Positions 13,026 through 20,643 of a stretch of 21,079 nt of DNA are shown here, one piece after another (position 1 is the stretch's first letter; every line of letters begins with the position of its first letter). The stretch spans positions 1-21,079 of the forward strand of contig CAZCPB010000038.1 in NCBI GenBank assembly GCA_964500365.1, read 5' to 3'. The position numbers and the translations under genes are program-made. Source of the stretch: CAZCPB01 sp964500365. Lineage in GTDB: Bacteria; Planctomycetota; Phycisphaerae; Phycisphaerales; UBA1924. The notes beneath the pieces were generated by a model, which searched no databases, was not told the DNA's origin, and was given only the letters and a program-made list of their open reading frames with translations.

Positions 13026-14228
13026 GTGTTGAACGAATTCCGCGCGTCCGGCGCCAGGCCGGCCCGCTCCCTTTACGTCCACGTGCCCTTCTGCTTCCAC
13101 AAGTGCCACTACTGCGATTTCTACTCGATTATCGATACGCAGGGCCGGCAGGAGAGTTTCCTGGTCCGACTGGAATCCGAACTGGAAGCGATATCGCACT
13201 GTGCCCAGGGGGCCCCGCTGGAAACGGTGTTCGTCGGGGGGGGGACCCCCACCCTGCTCGCGCCCGAACTCTGGTCGCGGTTTCTGGAGACTCTCCGGCG
13301 GCGATTCGACATGAGCACTGTCTTGGACGGCCGCGGGGAGTTCACGGTCGAATGCAACCCTGAGACTTCAAGCCCCGAATTGATGGCCGTTCTACGGGCC
13401 GGGGGGGTGAACCGCCTGAGCGTCGGGGCCCAGAGTTTCGATGCGCGCCATCTCAAGTCGCTCGAAAGGTGGCACGCCCCCGCGAATGTCGGCAGAGCGA
13501 TCGGGCACGCGCGGGCCGCCGGCATCGCTCGTCAGTCGGTCGATCTCATTTTCGCAATCCCCGGTCAGTCCCTCGAAGACTGGCTTGCTGATCTGGAAGC
13601 CGCGATCGACCTCGGCGTCGAGCATGTGTCCTGTTATGCCCTGACGTACGAGCCGCGCACCGCCATGACGGCCCGGCTCCGCCGGGGCGAGTTCACACGC
13701 GCGGACGAAGGGCTCGAAGCGGACATGTTTCTCGCAACGGTCGAGCGGCTCCGCGCGGCGGGGCTGGATCGCTACGAGGTCAGCAACTTCGCACGCCCCG
13801 GGGCCGAATGCCGTCACAACCTGGTGTACTGGAGGCAAGGCTCGTGGCTTGCGGCCGGCCCGTCCGCCGCGTCGCACGCCGGGGGGCACCGCTGGAAGAA
13901 CATCGCACGCCTTGATGACTACCTGTCGAGCCCGCCCGGCCCCAGCCCGATCGCCGAGTACGAGCCGCCGGACGCGCGACGGGAGCTTTCCGATCTGATC
14001 ATGACCGGTTTGCGCATCCGGGAGGGACTGTGCTCGTCCGACGTCCTTGCTCGCGCCGGAGCGATCGAACCCGGCGCACCGGCGCGCTTCGATCACGTCG
14101 CTCGGACCCAGAAGGCTCTCGGCAATCTCTCCATCGATGCCCGCGGGCGCTGGTCACTCACCGACCGGGGATTTCTCGTCGCCGATGCCGTCACCGTCGA
14201 GTTCTTCGCCGCCCTTGATCCCACGTGA
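13026..14228 (+). CDS. hemW: HemW-type radical SAM protein (coproporphyrinogen III oxidase-like)
   Basis: The product has the radical-SAM cluster motif CFHKCHYC (C-x3-C-x2-C, about residues 23-30) in SLYVHVPFC..., followed by FVGGGTPTLL, FTVECNPE, GVNRLSVGAQSF and VDLIFAIPGQSLEDWLADLE. The C-terminal HemN-like domain has YEVSNFARPG and HNLVYWRQGSWLAAGPSAAS. HemW-group proteins bind haem and act as haem chaperones rather than as the oxygen-independent oxidase HemN, and they lack the longer HemN N-terminus, as here. With the GTG at 13026 it is 400 residues. A TTG at 12969 would add 19 residues; neither has a good ribosome binding site. Its last 75 bases overlap the opposing pseudouridine synthase gene. 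Confidence 0.9.
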   Translation: MLNEFRASGARPARSLYVHVPFCFHKCHYCDFYSIIDTQGRQESFLVRLESELEAISHCAQGAPLETVFVGGGTPTLLAPELWSRFLETLRRRFDMSTVLDGRGEFTVECNPETSSPELMAVLRAGGVNRLSVGAQSFDARHLKSLERWHAPANVGRAIGHARAAGIARQSVDLIFAIPGQSLEDWLADLEAAIDLGVEHVSCYALTYEPRTAMTARLRRGEFTRADEGLEADMFLATVERLRAAGLDRYEVSNFARPGAECRHNLVYWRQGSWLAAGPSAASHAGGHRWKNIARLDDYLSSPPGPSPIAEYEPPDARRELSDLIMTGLRIREGLCSSDVLARAGAIEPGAPARFDHVARTQKALGNLSIDARGRWSLTDRGFLVADAVTVEFFAALDPT

Positions 14229-15005
14229 CGCAACGATCAACGCCCTGTCCGAAGCTGCCGGGGGCTCGATCGAGTTGCGCTTGAGAACCCCGCGCAGGTC
14301 CGGCGGCCAGCCGCTCGTGCAGTCGAGTTTCCCGCCCTCGGGCAGCGGTAGAATCAGCCGATGGGCGTGGAGCGCCAGGCGCGGCGACATGGCGCGGACC
14401 GGCTCGGGAGCGTACAGCCCGTCTCCGAGAATCGGGCATCCGATGGACGCCATGTGAACGCGCACCTGGTGCAGCCTGCCGGTCAGGGTGCGGCACTCGA
14501 CAAGGCTCACGCCGCGCCCGGTGCCCAGGACGCGGTAGGCGGTGACCGCGGGTTTGCCGGAACCGCTCACCCGGGCCAGCTTCATGGCGGGCACCCTAGC
14601 GCCCGGCCGTCTGTCGGGACGAGCCTGGACTTCGGCGATGTGACGCCTGACGACACCCGCCGCGCTCCGAGGGATGCCCGCCGTGAGTGCCCAGTAGTAC
14701 TTCCCGACGCGCCGCGCTTCGAAGGCGCGCCGAAGATGGTCGTACGATTCCGGCCGAAGGGCGAGCGCGACCAGCCCGCTCGTTTCGCGGTCGAGCCGGT
14801 GCAGAAGCCCGAAGTCGCGAGCCGCGCCGAGTTTCCGCAGTTCCTCGCCCCGCCGCGAGAACAGGCCGTTGAGCAGCGAATCGCGCTCGTGGCCCGCCCC
14901 GGGCTGCGTGACCACGCCGGGCGGCTTGAGCACGACGATGACACCCCCGCCCTCGTAGATGACCTTGAATCGAACGCGGTCGTTGGGGTGGACGGCCGTG
15001 CTCAT
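14154..15005 (-). CDS. RluA-family rRNA/tRNA pseudouridine synthase
   Basis: The family isomerises specific uridines to pseudouridine in rRNA or tRNA. The 283-residue product has VIVVLKPPGVVTQPG (22-36), the catalytic motif HRLDRETSGLVAL with Asp72, RVGKYYWALTAG, then a C-terminal GRLHQVRVHMASIGCPILGD block and a LHAHRL motif. There is no N-terminal S4 domain, so it resembles the compact RluA/TruC type; the target uridine cannot be told. Its ATG overlaps the stop of the upstream phosphogluconolactonase-like gene (ATGA), so they are coupled. About 24 C-terminal residues, acidic and Gly-rich, are encoded antisense to the end of hemW. Confidence 0.93.
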   Translation of the reverse strand: MSTAVHPNDRVRFKVIYEGGGVIVVLKPPGVVTQPGAGHERDSLLNGLFSRRGEELRKLGAARDFGLLHRLDRETSGLVALALRPESYDHLRRAFEARRVGKYYWALTAGIPRSAAGVVRRHIAEVQARPDRRPGARVPAMKLARVSGSGKPAVTAYRVLGTGRGVSLVECRTLTGRLHQVRVHMASIGCPILGDGLYAPEPVRAMSPRLALHAHRLILPLPEGGKLDCTSGWPPDLRGVLKRNSIEPPAASDRALIVASRGIKGGEELDGDGIGDEKSPVGE

Positions 15006-15799
15006 GCCGCGGCTTCACCCGCGCCCGGGCACGCGTGCGTGTCCATGTACCAGCGGAGTTCGCCCCCGACCGGCGGCGTGCGATCGAGCAGCAATCGGCG
15101 CGGGTCGTCGGGGTGAAGTCGGGTCGCGTCGCGCGCGGCGGCCGACCGAAGAAACGGGCGCGCCCGCTCGCCGAGGGCCATCACGCCGACGAAGCGCGAT
15201 GCCGCGACGAGCCGGCGGGTCATGGAGATCCGGCGCGGGCTGCCGCTCTCTTCGAGCACCGCGACGAGCCGCTGTGACTCCCGACCCGGGCGCGCCGAGC
15301 CCGTGGGCCACGGCCCGTCGGCGTCCGCGCCGATCAGCACGTAGTCGAGGCGATCGTGGCCCTTCTCCCGCCACCCAAGATGCTCGCGGATCCGCGCTTC
15401 GTACGCGGCGTCGGGCTCGCTCAGGGTCGGATCGATCTCGTGGACCTGGTTCTCCGGGATTCCCGAAGGGATGACGACGAGCTCGCGGAAATCCGCCGCG
15501 CGCCGCTCCGCGCCCGGGGATGGGTCGAACAGCTCGTCGAGAAGCCACAGGTGGACCCGCTGCCAGGGCAACTCGCGGCACGCCGGGTCGTACATGAGCC
15601 GGCGCAGCAGCGGTTCAGCCCCCGGCCCGGTCGCGACCGCCACGTGAAAATCTCCGAAGGACCGCGCGCAGTTCACAGCGTGTATCATCAGGTCGGCGGC
15701 CGCGGCGTCGATCGCTTCGTCCGCGGTCGCGCGGAGCACGACCGTGCCCGGGAGGTCGGGCCGCGAGGGCAGAGGGGCCGGGTCGGCGATCTCGTACAC
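15002..15799 (-). CDS. 6-phosphogluconolactonase-like protein (Pgl/NagB superfamily)
   Basis: The product follows the Pgl fold order: AIDAAAADLMIHAVN, FHVAVATGPGAEPLLRRL, WQRVHLWLLDELFDP, VIPSGIPENQVHEID, LDYVLIGADADGPWPTGS, RRISMTRRLVAASRFVGVMA and a final GELRWYMDT. Pgl hydrolyses 6-phosphogluconolactone in the oxidative pentose phosphate pathway. Key motifs are altered: DER is DEL, and the GxDGHTAS loop, whose His is taken to be catalytic, reads ADADGPWPT without a His. It may be a divergent lactonase or a sugar-phosphate enzyme with another substrate. No in-frame ATG exists; GTG at 15799 (265 residues) or GTG at 15835 are possible. It is coupled to the RluA gene. Confidence 0.78.
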   Translation of the reverse strand: MYEIADPAPLPSRPDLPGTVVLRATADEAIDAAAADLMIHAVNCARSFGDFHVAVATGPGAEPLLRRLMYDPACRELPWQRVHLWLLDELFDPSPGAERRAADFRELVVIPSGIPENQVHEIDPTLSEPDAAYEARIREHLGWREKGHDRLDYVLIGADADGPWPTGSARPGRESQRLVAVLEESGSPRRISMTRRLVAASRFVGVMALGERARPFLRSAAARDATRLHPDDPRRLLLDRTPPVGGELRWYMDTHACPGAGEAAA

Positions 15800-15850
15800 C
15801 GCTACATTCTCTGCGATCGACCCGCCCGAAACCACCCGCGTGCCCCCGCC

Positions 15851-16963
15851 ATGACCCCGGCCTTCCGCATCATCGACGCCAACGCCAACCGGGCGCGCGA
15901 GGCGTTCCGCGTGCTGGAGGACATCGCGCGGTTCGTGCTCGATGACCGGGATCTCTGCTCGGCGCTGAAAGATGCTCGCCACGACTTTCACTCCGCGCTC
16001 GCTGTGCTGCCCGCGGACCCCGCGGTCCTGCTCGCCTGGCGCGACACGCCCGGCGACGTCGGGACCGCGCTCGACGCCGCGGGTGAGCACCGGCGTGCGG
16101 ACCTGGCCGATGTCGCCGGCGCGGCGGGGTCGCGGCTGACCGAAGCGCTGCGGTCGATCGAGGAAGTTTCCAAGACCATCGCCGGACCCGACGGCTCCGG
16201 CCCGAGGATGTTCGAGCGGCTCCGGTACCGGGCGTACGAGCTGACGCGGCAAGTGCTCGCCGGGATCGGGCCCCGGACCACGCCCAGGTGGCGCCTGTGC
16301 GTCCTGATCACGGGGTCGCTCTGCCTGGGACGGTCGCGGGAAGAGGTCGCCGACGCGGCGATCACGGGCGGCGCCGACTGCGTCCAACTCCGAGAGAAGG
16401 ACCTGAACGACCGCGACCGGCTTGCCGCCGCCCGGGCGATGCGAGGGCTGACTCGGTCCCGAGGGGTAGCGCTCGTGGTCAATGACCGGCCCGACCTCGC
16501 CCTCCTGGCCGGCGCCGACGGGGTTCACGTCGGACGGGAAGACCTTTCCGTTCGTGAGGTAAGGCGGTTGGCCGGCGGGGCGCTCCTCGTGGGGGTTTCG
16601 GTCTCAACGGTTGAAGAGCTGCGCGCGGCGTCGGCCGCCGGCGCCGATTACGTGGGGATCGGCCCCATGTTTCCGACGACCACCAAGGACAAGCCGGTGC
16701 TGGCCGGGCCCGGCGCGCTGCGCGAGTGCCTGGCCGACCCGGTCGGATCGCGCGTGCCGCACCTGGCGATCGGCGGCATCACCCCGGGGAACATCTCCGA
16801 GCTTGCCGGGGCCGGCGCCACGGGGGTCGCCGTGTCCGGCGCGGTCTGCGGCGCCGCCGACCCCGCGTCGGTGTGCCGCGCGCTGCGGGCCGCGCTCGAC
16901 TCGCCGGCGCGCCCTTCCGCGTCGCGCGGGTCGTACACTGGCGGTCATGCCCGTGACGTTTGA
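15851..16963 (+). CDS. thiE: Bifunctional ThiD2 (HMP-phosphate kinase)-ThiE thiamine-phosphate synthase
   Basis: The C-terminal two-thirds is ThiE, which joins HMP-diphosphate and thiazole phosphate to thiamine phosphate. It has CVQLREKDL (177-185), VVNDRPDLALLAGADGVHVG (209-228), VGVSVSTVEEL, DYVGIGPMFPTTTK (266-279), AIGGITPGNI and GVAVSGAV. Residues 1 to about 140 (FRIIDANANRAREAFRVLED, ALKDARHDFH, RLTEALRSIEEVSKTI, ERLRYRAYELT) match the ThiD2 domain found fused to ThiE, for which HMP-phosphate kinase activity has been reported. The 370-residue length fits this fusion. No TPP riboswitch (THI box) is seen in the short upstream gap, and there is no Shine-Dalgarno sequence. The 3' end overlaps the next gene. 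Confidence 0.93.
   Translation: MTPAFRIIDANANRAREAFRVLEDIARFVLDDRDLCSALKDARHDFHSALAVLPADPAVLLAWRDTPGDVGTALDAAGEHRRADLADVAGAAGSRLTEALRSIEEVSKTIAGPDGSGPRMFERLRYRAYELTRQVLAGIGPRTTPRWRLCVLITGSLCLGRSREEVADAAITGGADCVQLREKDLNDRDRLAAARAMRGLTRSRGVALVVNDRPDLALLAGADGVHVGREDLSVREVRRLAGGALLVGVSVSTVEELRAASAAGADYVGIGPMFPTTTKDKPVLAGPGALRECLADPVGSRVPHLAIGGITPGNISELAGAGATGVAVSGAVCGAADPASVCRALRAALDSPARPSASRGSYTGGHARDV
16934..16939 (+). promoter_or_regulatory. Candidate leaderless promoter (-10) of the M16 protease gene, inside thiE
   Basis: GTCGTACACT places TACACT exactly 7 bases before the ATG at 16947, the same hexamer and spacing as for ruvB. It lies within the last codons of thiE. There is no Shine-Dalgarno sequence and no clear -35. 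Confidence 0.48.
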
Positions 16964-18170
16964 ACAGCACCGGCTCCCCAACGGCCTCACCGTGATCGCC
17001 GAGATCGATCCCGACGCGCACAGCGCCGCGTGCGGGTTCTTCGTGCGCACCGGCGCACGGGACGAGGCGTCCGCGGTCATGGGCGTCAGCCACTTCCTCG
17101 AACACATGATGTTCAAGGGCACCGACGACATCTCCTCGGAGGACCTCAACCGCCGCTTCGACGCGATGGGCGCCCGCAACAACGCATTCACGAGCACGGA
17201 GATGACGTGCTTCTACGCGACTGTGCTCCCCGAGCGCCTCGGCGAGGCGGTGGACCTGCTCGGCCGCATGATGCGTCCGGCGCTCCGCGAGAGCGACTTC
17301 GAGACCGAGAAGGGTGTCATCCTCGAAGAGATCGCGATGTACCGGGACAACCCCTTCAGCGTGCTCTACGACGCGTGCGTCGAGCGGCATTTCGAGGGAC
17401 ACCCGCTGTCGCACCGGATCCTGGGCACGCCCGAGACCATCTCCTCGATGAGCCCCTCGCAGATGCGTGAGTACTTCGCGGCCCGATACTCGTCGGACAA
17501 CTCGACGGTGGCGTTCGCCGGGCGGCTGGACTTCGATCGTGCCGTGCGCGACGTGGAGCGCGTGTGCGCGCCCTGGCGGCCGACCGGGGCCGCCCGAGAC
17601 TCGTCGCGCCCCGCGGCGCGCGGCGGGCGGGTCTCGCTGAGCGATGACAAAGTGAACCGCGCGTACCTGCTCGGTCTGAGCGACGCCCCGGCGCTTGAGG
17701 ACGACCGCCGGTACGCCGCGTCGCTCCTGGCCCAGGTGCTCGGCTCCCCCGACAACAGCCGCCTGCACTGGTCGCTCATCGAAACGGGCATTGCCGAGGA
17801 CGCCCAGGCCGCCTTCGACGCCCACGACGGGGTCGGCCAGTACTACGTGTTTGCGTCCGGGGACCCCGCGCGGCTGCCCGAGATCGAGGCGACCGTGTCC
17901 CGCGAGATCGAAGCGCTGGTGGCTTCGGTGACGGAGGACGACCTGGTCAGGCTCCGCAACAAGAGCGCGACGGCGGCGACCCTGGGCGGGGAACGCCCCA
18001 CGGACCGGATGCACCGGATCGGCCGGCTGTGGACGTGCCTCGGGGAGTATCGACCCCTCGAAGCGGAACTCGAGCGCATCTGCGCGGTGGGCGTTCGCGA
18101 CATCGCCACGGTCGCCGAAGCGTTCCCGCTGCGACCGCAGACGCTGGGCACCCTGGTGGGCAAGTCCTGA
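16947..18170 (+). CDS. M16-family zinc metallopeptidase
   Basis: The 407-residue product begins FEQHRLPNGLTVIAEIDPDA and has the inverted zinc motif HFLEH (49-53; His49, Glu52, His53) and the third ligand in GVILEEIAMYRDNP (about Glu128), the spacing of M16B peptidases. Also typical are GARNNAFTSTEMTCFYATVL and HRILGTPETI. The second, inactive-type half follows with VNRAYLLGLSDAPALEDDRR. There is no signal peptide, so it is probably cytoplasmic and degrades peptides; members resemble mitochondrial processing peptidase beta. The start overlaps the 3' end of thiE by 17 bases. The stop faces that of the HDOD gene. Confidence 0.94.
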   Translation: MPVTFEQHRLPNGLTVIAEIDPDAHSAACGFFVRTGARDEASAVMGVSHFLEHMMFKGTDDISSEDLNRRFDAMGARNNAFTSTEMTCFYATVLPERLGEAVDLLGRMMRPALRESDFETEKGVILEEIAMYRDNPFSVLYDACVERHFEGHPLSHRILGTPETISSMSPSQMREYFAARYSSDNSTVAFAGRLDFDRAVRDVERVCAPWRPTGAARDSSRPAARGGRVSLSDDKVNRAYLLGLSDAPALEDDRRYAASLLAQVLGSPDNSRLHWSLIETGIAEDAQAAFDAHDGVGQYYVFASGDPARLPEIEATVSREIEALVASVTEDDLVRLRNKSATAATLGGERPTDRMHRIGRLWTCLGEYRPLEAELERICAVGVRDIATVAEAFPLRPQTLGTLVGKS

Positions 18171-18181
18171 CCCGTGTCAGG
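18166..18181. terminator. Perfect hairpin spanning both stop codons of convergent genes
   Basis: CCTGAC and GTCAGG (6 bp, loop CCGT) contain the M16 stop (18168-18170) and the HDOD-gene stop (18177-18179). No T-run follows on either strand. It could be a minimal shared 3' structure. Confidence 0.35.
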
Positions 18182-19703
18182 CCGCGGCGCGGGCCGAGAA
18201 GGCCCGGGCGCAGTCCCCCCCGGCGTGCCGTGAGGCCTGCACCGCGCGTGTGGCGCCGGCGACCATCTGCTCGGGCTTCGAGAAGGCCGGCTGACCCGGC
18301 TCCATGGCCGCCGCGCCGAAGCTCGCCGTGATTTTCCGCGCCGCCGGGCACGTCGCGGCCCAGCGGTCTCGGACCTTCGCCATGTCGCCGCGGAACTCGT
18401 CGGCCAGCGCAAGGGCGGCCTGCTGGGTCGCCCCGGGGAGCACCACGGAAAAGATGTCGGGCGCGATGCGGCACACGGCGCCCCCCGCGGGCTCGAAATG
18501 CTTCTTGAGCAGCGTGGTGACGCCGACGAGGATCTCGTCGCCGGCCTCTTCACCGCCCGCGTCGATGATGGACTTGAAGCCGTCGAGGCTCGTGATCATC
18601 AGCACCAGGGACTCGGCGGCGCGCTGTGATTCTTCAAAGGCTCGTCGCAGCGTGCCCTCGAATCCCGTCCGGCCGATCGCCCCGGTGAGCGGGTCGATCT
18701 CCGCGCCGTCGCGCACAAGGGCCGCGAGGTTCGAGCCTTCCGGCGGCTGGGACGCGCTGTCGGTCCGCGCCAGGTCCACGAGCTGCTCCTGGGCCTTGGC
18801 GATGACCGAGTCCACGTCCGTCGCCGTGCCGGTGTCGAGCCGGAACAGCGTGGCGATTTCCTTCACGGCAAGGGCGATGCGCCGGACCACGTCGTCCACC
18901 CCGGCGGCATCGAGGTTGAACCATTGCTGGGCGCGCTCGTACAGCTGGCGCATGGCCGGCGTGGGGTCGGCGTCCGTGAGCGCGTCGTGGACGTAGTTCC
19001 CGAGCCCGACGCAACGGACCAGGTCGGTGCACTCGCGGGGGGCGGCGGTCGGCCGCTCGTGGTAGCGCACCGGGAGCACCAGCTCGTCGGGCAGCTTCCA
19101 CCGCTTGGCCATCATCGCGCCGATCTCGGGGTGCTGCAGGTCGAACGCCGTGAGCTCCGCCTTGACCAGCTTGCGATGGTCTCCCCCGGTCTGTGCGATG
19201 ACGTCGAGGTACCGGTCCTGGAGGGCCCGAAGCATCGCGATCATGCCGACGTCCTGCAGCAGCCCGCCCAGGAACGCCTCTTCAGCGCACTTGAGTCTCG
19301 CGGACTCCGCCAGGCACTTCGCCGCGACGGCCGTGAAGAGCGACCGGCGCCAGTACGACCGATAATCGAACGCCGATTCTCCGGTGTCGGAGACGGCATG
19401 CACGAGGGAAAAGCCCAGGGCGAGCGCCTTGACGGGGCCCAGTCCCAGCAGGACCAGCGCCTTGCTGATCGTGGAGCACCGCGTCCGCACCGCGTAGAAG
19501 CTCGAATTCACCGTCCGCAGGACCTTCGCCGCCAGCGCCTGGTCGTTCTCGATCGTGGACGCCAGGTCCTTCATCGAGACGTCCGGCTGCGCGGTCAGCT
19601 CGACCACGCGCACCGCGACCGCCGGGAGCGACGGCAGCGTCGGGCAGCTCAGGATTTTTTCCAGGATGTCGTTGGTCAACGCTCCACCGACCTTCCTCGT
19701 CAT
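18177..19703 (-). CDS. HDOD-domain regulator with degenerate GGDEF domain
   Basis: Residues about 15-215 form an HDOD domain (LPSLPAVAVRVVEL, MKDLASTIENDQALAAKVLR, VNSSFYA, ISKALVLLGLGPVKALAL, GGLLQDVGMIAML), a signalling module related to HD hydrolases but without their catalytic residues. Residues about 336-500 align with GGDEF diguanylate cyclases (DPLTGAIGRTGFEGTLRRAF, MITSLDGFKSII, GEEAGDEILVGVTTLLKKHF). However, the active-site loop reads RIAPDIFSVVLPG, with APDIF (414-418) where GGDEF should be, so cyclase activity is unlikely. It probably binds or senses rather than makes c-di-GMP. No strong ribosome binding site precedes the ATG at 19703; a TTG nine codons in is an alternative. It follows recO by 76 bases. 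Confidence 0.92.
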   Translation of the reverse strand: MTRKVGGALTNDILEKILSCPTLPSLPAVAVRVVELTAQPDVSMKDLASTIENDQALAAKVLRTVNSSFYAVRTRCSTISKALVLLGLGPVKALALGFSLVHAVSDTGESAFDYRSYWRRSLFTAVAAKCLAESARLKCAEEAFLGGLLQDVGMIAMLRALQDRYLDVIAQTGGDHRKLVKAELTAFDLQHPEIGAMMAKRWKLPDELVLPVRYHERPTAAPRECTDLVRCVGLGNYVHDALTDADPTPAMRQLYERAQQWFNLDAAGVDDVVRRIALAVKEIATLFRLDTGTATDVDSVIAKAQEQLVDLARTDSASQPPEGSNLAALVRDGAEIDPLTGAIGRTGFEGTLRRAFEESQRAAESLVLMITSLDGFKSIIDAGGEEAGDEILVGVTTLLKKHFEPAGGAVCRIAPDIFSVVLPGATQQAALALADEFRGDMAKVRDRWAATCPAARKITASFGAAAMEPGQPAFSKPEQMVAGATRAVQASRHAGGDCARAFSARAAA

Positions 19704-19779
19704 CCGGGCGGCAAGATCTGACGGATCTGGCCCTCACAAAAAAACATCGACGCGCCGCTCTTTCCACTTGACGAGCCTG

Positions 19780-20556
19780 TCAGACTTCGCTGCCCGTGAT
19801 GCCGGGGAAAATATCCCGAACACTCGGCGGCCAGGCTCCGAGAACCGCGCGGAGGCAGTGCGCCAGGAAGCGGTTGGCCCGTTCGACAGTTTCGCCCGAG
19901 GCGGCCGCGCCGGCCAGCGATCGGCTCCCGCGCGCTTGCGCGACCGCGGTCACGAGAGAGACGGTCTCGGGGCGGATCCGCCATGTTTCCTCCGCGCTGC
20001 CGTTCTCGTTGCGCGTTCCCGGCGCGACGATCACCCCGAGGCGCGGGCTGTACTCGAAGTACGGGGGCCGCCCGGTCAGATGGTGCGGGATCTCCAGGTC
20101 GGGTCGGTGGCCCGTGGTGTCGAGCACCGCCCATTGGAACCCGAGCACCGCAACGGCATCGCCGGTGCCGAGCGATCGGAGCGAATCCAGGGCGGCGTCG
20201 AAAAGTTCCGGATGCGGGTCCGCGTCCCGCAGCGCGTGGTAGAGGACGTCCATCATGTACATCGCTGCCCGGAACGAGGAGAGCGACGTCCGCACGGGCG
20301 GGAAGACTTCCTCGAGGTTCCACGCCGTCAGCATCGCCATGGCCTCGGGAGACCGCTCCGCTGGCTTGACGATCGCGAGCATCTCGCCCCGGGTCGTCAC
20401 CTCGAGCCCGCCGCTGAAACGGCTGTCCGACCTCCTCGATCCCTTGGCCACCGCCCGCAGCATCCCCAGGCCCCGCGCGAACAAGGCCACGGTCTGGCTG
20501 GTCTCCGACCAGTCCCACACCCTGACGCAGATCGCCTGATCCCGGACGGCGGGCAC
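19780..20556 (-). CDS. recO: DNA repair protein RecO
   Basis: RecO anneals SSB-coated strands and, with RecR, loads RecA in gap repair. The 258-residue product has the N-terminal OB-fold pattern (AVRDQAICVRVWDWSETSQT, VALFARGLGMLRAVAKGSRR) and the helical C-terminal part (FRAAMYMMDVLYHALRDADP, HPELFDAALDSLRSLGTGDA, FQWAVLDTTGHRPDLE). Many RecO proteins carry four zinc cysteines after this last segment; here the region reads IPHHLTGRPPYFEYSPRLG with none. The GTG at 20556 fits the family N-terminus. TACCCT ends 7 bases upstream and there is no ribosome binding site, suggesting a leaderless message. Confidence 0.88.
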   Translation of the reverse strand: MPAVRDQAICVRVWDWSETSQTVALFARGLGMLRAVAKGSRRSDSRFSGGLEVTTRGEMLAIVKPAERSPEAMAMLTAWNLEEVFPPVRTSLSSFRAAMYMMDVLYHALRDADPHPELFDAALDSLRSLGTGDAVAVLGFQWAVLDTTGHRPDLEIPHHLTGRPPYFEYSPRLGVIVAPGTRNENGSAEETWRIRPETVSLVTAVAQARGSRSLAGAAASGETVERANRFLAHCLRAVLGAWPPSVRDIFPGITGSEV

Positions 20557-20563
20557 GGGGAAC

Positions 20564-20569
20564 AGGGTA
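20564..20569 (-). promoter_or_regulatory. Candidate leaderless promoter (-10) of recO
   Basis: On the minus strand GTCGTACCCT puts TACCCT 7 bases before the GTG start. The preceding GTCG is shared with the M16 promoter (GTCGTACACT). No -35 is seen. Confidence 0.45.
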
Positions 20570-20631
20570 CGACGCGTGCGCGGGGTGCCGGCGCGCCCGT
20601 GATATCCGCGCCACCGATGTCGCCGATCGCC

Positions 20632-20637
20632 TATCCT
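20632..20637 (+). promoter_or_regulatory. Candidate leaderless promoter (-10) of the FabZ-like gene
   Basis: TATCCT ends 6 bases before the ATG at 20644, with no Shine-Dalgarno sequence. It is divergent from the recO promoter about 60 bases away. Confidence 0.45.
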
Positions 20638-20643
20638 CCGCTC

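Noticed and set aside
15800..15850. TPP riboswitch upstream of thiE
   Set aside because: The gap is only about 50 bases and contains no THI-box-like core; too short for a TPP aptamer with expression platform.
19738..19744. Seven-base T-run (minus strand) between recO and the HDOD gene as a terminator
   Set aside because: I could not find a convincing stem immediately before it, so an intrinsic terminator is not supported.
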